Below, one piece after another: positions 5,069 through 8,193 of a DNA stretch of 8,193 nt. Within the stretch, counting starts at the first letter, position 1. Every line of letters starts with the position of its first letter. The notes beneath the pieces were generated by a model that had not been told where the DNA came from, did not search any database, and saw only the letters and a program-made list of their open reading frames with translations. This DNA comes from Avispirillum sp959601495 (GTDB lineage: Bacteria > Bacillota > Clostridia > Oscillospirales > CAG-272), in NCBI GenBank assembly GCA_959601495.1, contig CAUGPT010000061.1, positions 1-8,193 of the forward strand. Reading direction: 5' to 3'. Position numbers and translations under genes: made by a program.

Positions 5069-7453
5069 ATGAAAACAAAATTCAAGCTTTTGAGCCTTGT
5101 TCTCGCTCTGTGCTGCGCTGCGGCGATCATCCCCACCGTGGCTATGGCGACAGAGGTCGAGGGCGTATGGACAGACTATGCCGCAAGCGCTTTTGCGGGC
5201 GGCAGCGGCACCGAGGAGGACCCTTATCAGATCGCAACGGCTGAGCAGCTGGCGCTTCTTGCCTCCGACATAAACTCAGGCGTAAAAAATCTGGATCACA
5301 GCGGCGAATACTTTGTAATCACCTCAGACATCGACCTTTCCGCACACCGCTGGATACCTATCGGCGACGGTACGACCGACGGATCTCACCACGGATTTTA
5401 CGGCAGATTTGAGGGCAGCGGCAAAACAATTACCGGTCTGTATGTCGACGAGAGCGACAACCAGTTTGCCGCAGGTCTTTTCGGCAACTTCAGCGGTGAA
5501 TACATTAAAAACCTCAACATAAAGGACGCGTATGTGACCACCGAAACAGAGCGCGGGGAAATAGACGGCGCGGGAATACTTGTGGGTAATGCAGCGCCGC
5601 TGTACGGCGCGAGCATCCTTATCGAAAACTGCAGCGTTACCGGAAAGGTTGAGAGCGCAAGCGCCTATACAGGCGGTCTTGTGGGATCCAACAGCTACGG
5701 TACATACAATAACTGCACCGCAAACGTTACCGTTGAAGGCGCAGGATGGGCAGGCGGCTTTGTAGGCAACGATTTTCAAGGCAATTTCAACGGCTGCGTT
5801 TCCCACGGCAAGGTAAGCGGATACAACAGCGTTGGCGGCTTTGCAGCCAGCCTCTATTACGGCAGCAAAGCCGAAAAGTGCGCAAGCTATGCGAATGTTG
5901 AGGGCGCCAACTGGCACGTCGGCGGCTTCGTAGGCTACACCGGCGATAAAACCGACGGTGACACCAGCATCTGCAAAATTAGCAACTGCGTTGCATTCGG
6001 CGACGTTGAAAATACACTTGTTTACAGCGATATGAGAACCGGCGGCTTTGTGGGCACGAACGACGGCTGTGTTATTACCGCGTGCCACGCGGCAGGTAAA
6101 ATAAGCACTCCCGCCGCAAGCGGCGAAGCAGGCGGCTTTACGGGAATAGATATAGACGGTACGACAGCGGGCTGCTCGTTCGACCATGAGAAAAATGAAG
6201 CGCTCAAGGGTATTGCAAGCTACATTACAGAGGGCACAAATGATGTAGATGCCGAAACCTCCGCGGGCGTTGCCGCAAACATCTGCGTTGACTATTACGG
6301 CGGACACAACTACGGCGCATACCGTCTTGACGACGAAAACGCGCTTATGCACGCTCGCACCTGTCTCAGATGCAGCTATGTTGAGAAAGAAGAGCACAAC
6401 AGACTCCCCTCCTGCGGAGATCAGGTGTGCAGCATATGCAATCTTACCTGGAACGCGCCCCACGTTTGGGAGCCCGACAATGCGACCGCGAACAACGACG
6501 CGACCTGCTATAAAAACGGTACAAAGACCGTGCCCTGCAAGTACTGCGACGAGACCGATACGGTAGAAAACAGCGACGACCCCAAGAAGGACGCTCACCT
6601 GTTTGAAAATTACGTATACAACAACGACGCGACCTGCAATGCAAACGGCACCGAGACCGCAAAGTGTAAGTGGTACGACGGCGTAAACTGCACCGCCGAG
6701 GACACACGCGAGGTCGCGGACTCAAAGCTTCCCCACAGCTTCAGCAACAATTGGAGTGCCGCTGCAAACGGGCACTGGCACGAATGCACGAACGACGACT
6801 GCACCGCAAACGACGGTGTTGTGCCCCACAGCGCAAGCGACGACGGCGACTGCACTACCGCAGTTGTCTGCGATGTCTGCGGATACGTTCTGGTCAGTGC
6901 AAGCGAGGGACACACCCTTAAGTACACCTCCAACGGCGACGGCACACATACCGTCACCTGCACGACCGAGGGCTGCACATACAGCATGCAGGAGAACTGC
7001 TCCGGCGGAGAGGCTACCTGCACAGCTAAGGCAAAGTGTGATTCCTGCTTCGGAGAGTACGGCGAAATAAACAAGGACAACCATGTAAACTCCGGCCATG
7101 TTGACGCACAGCCCGCAACAAAGACCGCCGAGGGCAACATTGAGTATTGGTACTGCTCCGACTGCGGAAAGTATTTTGCAAACGACGATCTGACCGAAGA
7201 GATCAGCAAGGAAGATACGATAATCGAGCGCCTTCCCTCCGGGGACGACGGTAAGGGCAGCGACGGCGGCAAGGGCGATACAAAGCCTGCAGGCGGCGAC
7301 ACTAAGGATACAAAGAGCAATGAGGAATCAAAATCCGACAACCCGAAAACAGGCGAGCGTTACAATCCCGTGATCTGGATCGTAATTATTGCGATCTGCG
7401 CCGGCGCCGGGGCAGACATTGTTCTGCGCAGAAAGAAAGTCAGCGAAAAATAA
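5069..7453 (+). CDS. Secreted GLUG-repeat surface protein with Cys-rich region and NPKTG-type anchor
   Basis: This 794-residue protein is built for the cell surface. It opens with a signal peptide (1-27, likely cut after AMA), then a GTEEDPYQIATAEQLALLA start typical of GLUG/beta-helix proteins. GLUG-like GG(L/F)VG motifs follow at about 202, 229, 256, 285, 325 and 355, spaced 27-40 residues. From about 430 to 700 it is Cys-rich, with CLRC (432), CSIC (454), CKYC (490), CDVC (601), CDSC (657) and CSDC (696). A Gly/Asp/Lys linker leads to NPKTGE (758-763), a hydrophobic segment and RRKK near the end, the plan of sortase substrates. The ATG at 5069 is chosen because AAAAGGAG lies 5 bases upstream and it begins the signal peptide; the longer frame from 4919 would run through leader hairpins. 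An adhesin role is inferred. No sortase gene is in the window. Confidence 0.88.
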   Translation: MKTKFKLLSLVLALCCAAAIIPTVAMATEVEGVWTDYAASAFAGGSGTEEDPYQIATAEQLALLASDINSGVKNLDHSGEYFVITSDIDLSAHRWIPIGDGTTDGSHHGFYGRFEGSGKTITGLYVDESDNQFAAGLFGNFSGEYIKNLNIKDAYVTTETERGEIDGAGILVGNAAPLYGASILIENCSVTGKVESASAYTGGLVGSNSYGTYNNCTANVTVEGAGWAGGFVGNDFQGNFNGCVSHGKVSGYNSVGGFAASLYYGSKAEKCASYANVEGANWHVGGFVGYTGDKTDGDTSICKISNCVAFGDVENTLVYSDMRTGGFVGTNDGCVITACHAAGKISTPAASGEAGGFTGIDIDGTTAGCSFDHEKNEALKGIASYITEGTNDVDAETSAGVAANICVDYYGGHNYGAYRLDDENALMHARTCLRCSYVEKEEHNRLPSCGDQVCSICNLTWNAPHVWEPDNATANNDATCYKNGTKTVPCKYCDETDTVENSDDPKKDAHLFENYVYNNDATCNANGTETAKCKWYDGVNCTAEDTREVADSKLPHSFSNNWSAAANGHWHECTNDDCTANDGVVPHSASDDGDCTTAVVCDVCGYVLVSASEGHTLKYTSNGDGTHTVTCTTEGCTYSMQENCSGGEATCTAKAKCDSCFGEYGEINKDNHVNSGHVDAQPATKTAEGNIEYWYCSDCGKYFANDDLTEEISKEDTIIERLPSGDDGKGSDGGKGDTKPAGGDTKDTKSNEESKSDNPKTGERYNPVIWIVIIAICAGAGADIVLRRKKVSEK

Positions 7454-7484
7454 TCTTCGGCTGACGCAGTCAACATAAACTCAG

Positions 7485-7523
7485 AAAGCACCGTATGCGG
7501 CAAATGCCGCATACGGTGCTTTT
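7485..7523 (+). terminator. Strong terminator of the surface-protein gene
   Basis: AAAGCACCGTATGCGGC (7485-7501) pairs perfectly over 17 bp with the arm at 7506-7522 around AAAT, followed by TTTTG. It begins 31 bases after the stop codon. Its descending arm is also the first part of the right repeat element. Confidence 0.9.
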
Positions 7524-8193
7524 GTGCTTGCCGCTGGTTTTCATACGCTATATGTCCGTCTGCGCAGCGCACCGCAAGCTGCACTTCTCCTCATCCCCGC
7601 TGCTGACCGCTGCCTACGCCTACACCGTCTCCGCTTGCCTTGCCGCCACCGCACCGCTCGTCCGCCGTTCCCCGCGCCCCGCGCACTATCCGCCGCAAGG
7701 CTCGTGCACCGCGACCGCACCGTCCCTCGTCCCGTCATTCCTCCCGCGCCCACCCCCCGCGTCCGCATCCGCCGCGCACACATCGCCCACGCGCCCTGCC
7801 GCGCCCCCATCCTTCGCGCGCCGCACCCACCGTCCCTCGTCCCGCCGTTCACCCGCCGCATCGTGCTTGCACCCACTCGCCCACGCGTCTGCTCTCTGTC
7901 CGCGCCTACCGCGTCCCCGCACCCGTACCCGCTTGTCTCCCAACCGAAGTTCTGAAACTGCAGGACTTTAGTTTATATCAAAGCATTTCAAGCTTTGTGG
8001 TCAGCTTACCGAACGTAAGTGAGAAGGACGTGAAGGGACTACTTTTCCGTAAGTAGCCACGGAACGAGCGTTGGCTTTCGGCTTTTCGAGATTGGAAAAG
8101 CAGTTCAAACTTTAACGTCAGCCTGCCGAACGTATGTAAAAGATGTGAGGGGGCTACTGTCCCGGCAGTAGCCGCCCTCACACTCCCCCGACC
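7505..8193 (+). repeat. Right copy of the complex noncoding repeat element, inverted to the left copy
   Basis: Read outward from the gene: the terminator arm and 27-base match to the left copy (7505-7531), a C-rich low-complexity tract to about 7940, the junction with CGCTTGTCTCCC, two units with anchors ending at 8013 and 8130, and the terminal hairpin, with the window ending exactly where similarity to 431 ends. Within the C-rich tract CACCGTCCCTCGTCCCG recurs at 7718 and 7828, 110 bp apart. Long frames across 7495-8056 give Pro/Arg/Ala/Ser-rich low-complexity translations in all three plus-strand frames, with no ribosome binding sites, so I call no gene here. The element may continue past the window. 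Confidence 0.75.
8145..8181. repeat. Terminal hairpin of the right element
   Basis: GTGAGGGGGCTACTG (8145-8159) pairs with CAGTAGCCGCCCTCAC (8166-8181) around TCCCGG, with one bulged G or C. It is the exact reverse complement of the hairpin at 443-479. Confidence 0.75.

Noticed and set aside
5069..5160. Lipoprotein signal in the surface protein because of Cys 15-16
   Set aside because: The residue before the cysteine is Leu rather than Gly/Ala/Ser, and a better cut site (AMA) follows at residue 27.
5324..6598. 424-codon minus-strand frame opposite the surface-protein gene
   Set aside because: Its Ala/Val/Cys-rich translation mirrors the GLUG repeats on the other strand, whose signal peptide, repeats and anchor make a coherent protein.
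7495..8056. Three overlapping plus-strand frames (up to 158 codons) in the right repeat
   Set aside because: Composition is driven by C-rich repeats, all three frames are open at once, and no ribosome binding site is present.

Overview
The window looks like chromosomal DNA of an anaerobic, low-to-mid-GC Firmicute of the Clostridia, probably a gut or rumen Oscillospirales/Ruminococcaceae-type bacterium. The grounds are strong AGGAG ribosome binding sites, sigma-A promoters with exact 17-bp spacers, a Re-type citrate synthase (a clostridial alternative to ordinary citrate synthase), an LCP cell-wall enzyme, and a surface protein with a NPKTG-type C-terminal anchor. The organism assignment is inference.

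Layout. Positions 1-430 hold the tail of a possible gene entering from the left (3-104, +), a short doubtful ORF (189-356, -), a pair of inverted hairpins (64-93 and 207-235) whose stems differ by compensated changes, and a long hairpin at 389-428. Positions 431-1010 are a complex noncoding repeat: a terminal hairpin, three tandem ~116-bp units and a G-rich tract. Then come secG (1133-1537, -) with its terminator and promoter, a Re-citrate synthase-like gene (1693-3126, -), a divergent promoter region (3127-3438), an LCP-family glycopolymer transferase (3439-4752, +), a promoter and structured leader (4753-5068), and a large secreted GLUG-repeat/Cys-rich surface protein (5069-7453, +) ending at a strong terminator. 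From 7505 to the window end the noncoding repeat returns in inverted orientation, with two tandem units instead of three.

Functionally the four clear genes are an ordinary set: protein export (SecG), entry of carbon to 2-oxoglutarate/glutamate (Re-citrate synthase), attachment of glycopolymers to peptidoglycan (LCP), and a wall-exposed adhesin-like protein. The last two share direction and a cell-envelope theme, but the surface protein has its own promoter and a possible attenuator.

The most unusual feature is the repeat that flanks the four-gene block in inverted orientation. Each copy lies downstream of a gene 3' end, its outermost 58 bases are identical in both copies, and its internal hairpins show A-U, G-C and G-U versions of the same base pair when read away from the genes. 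This suggests a structured RNA or a structured mobile repeat rather than random intergenic DNA. I did not recognise it as a named family.
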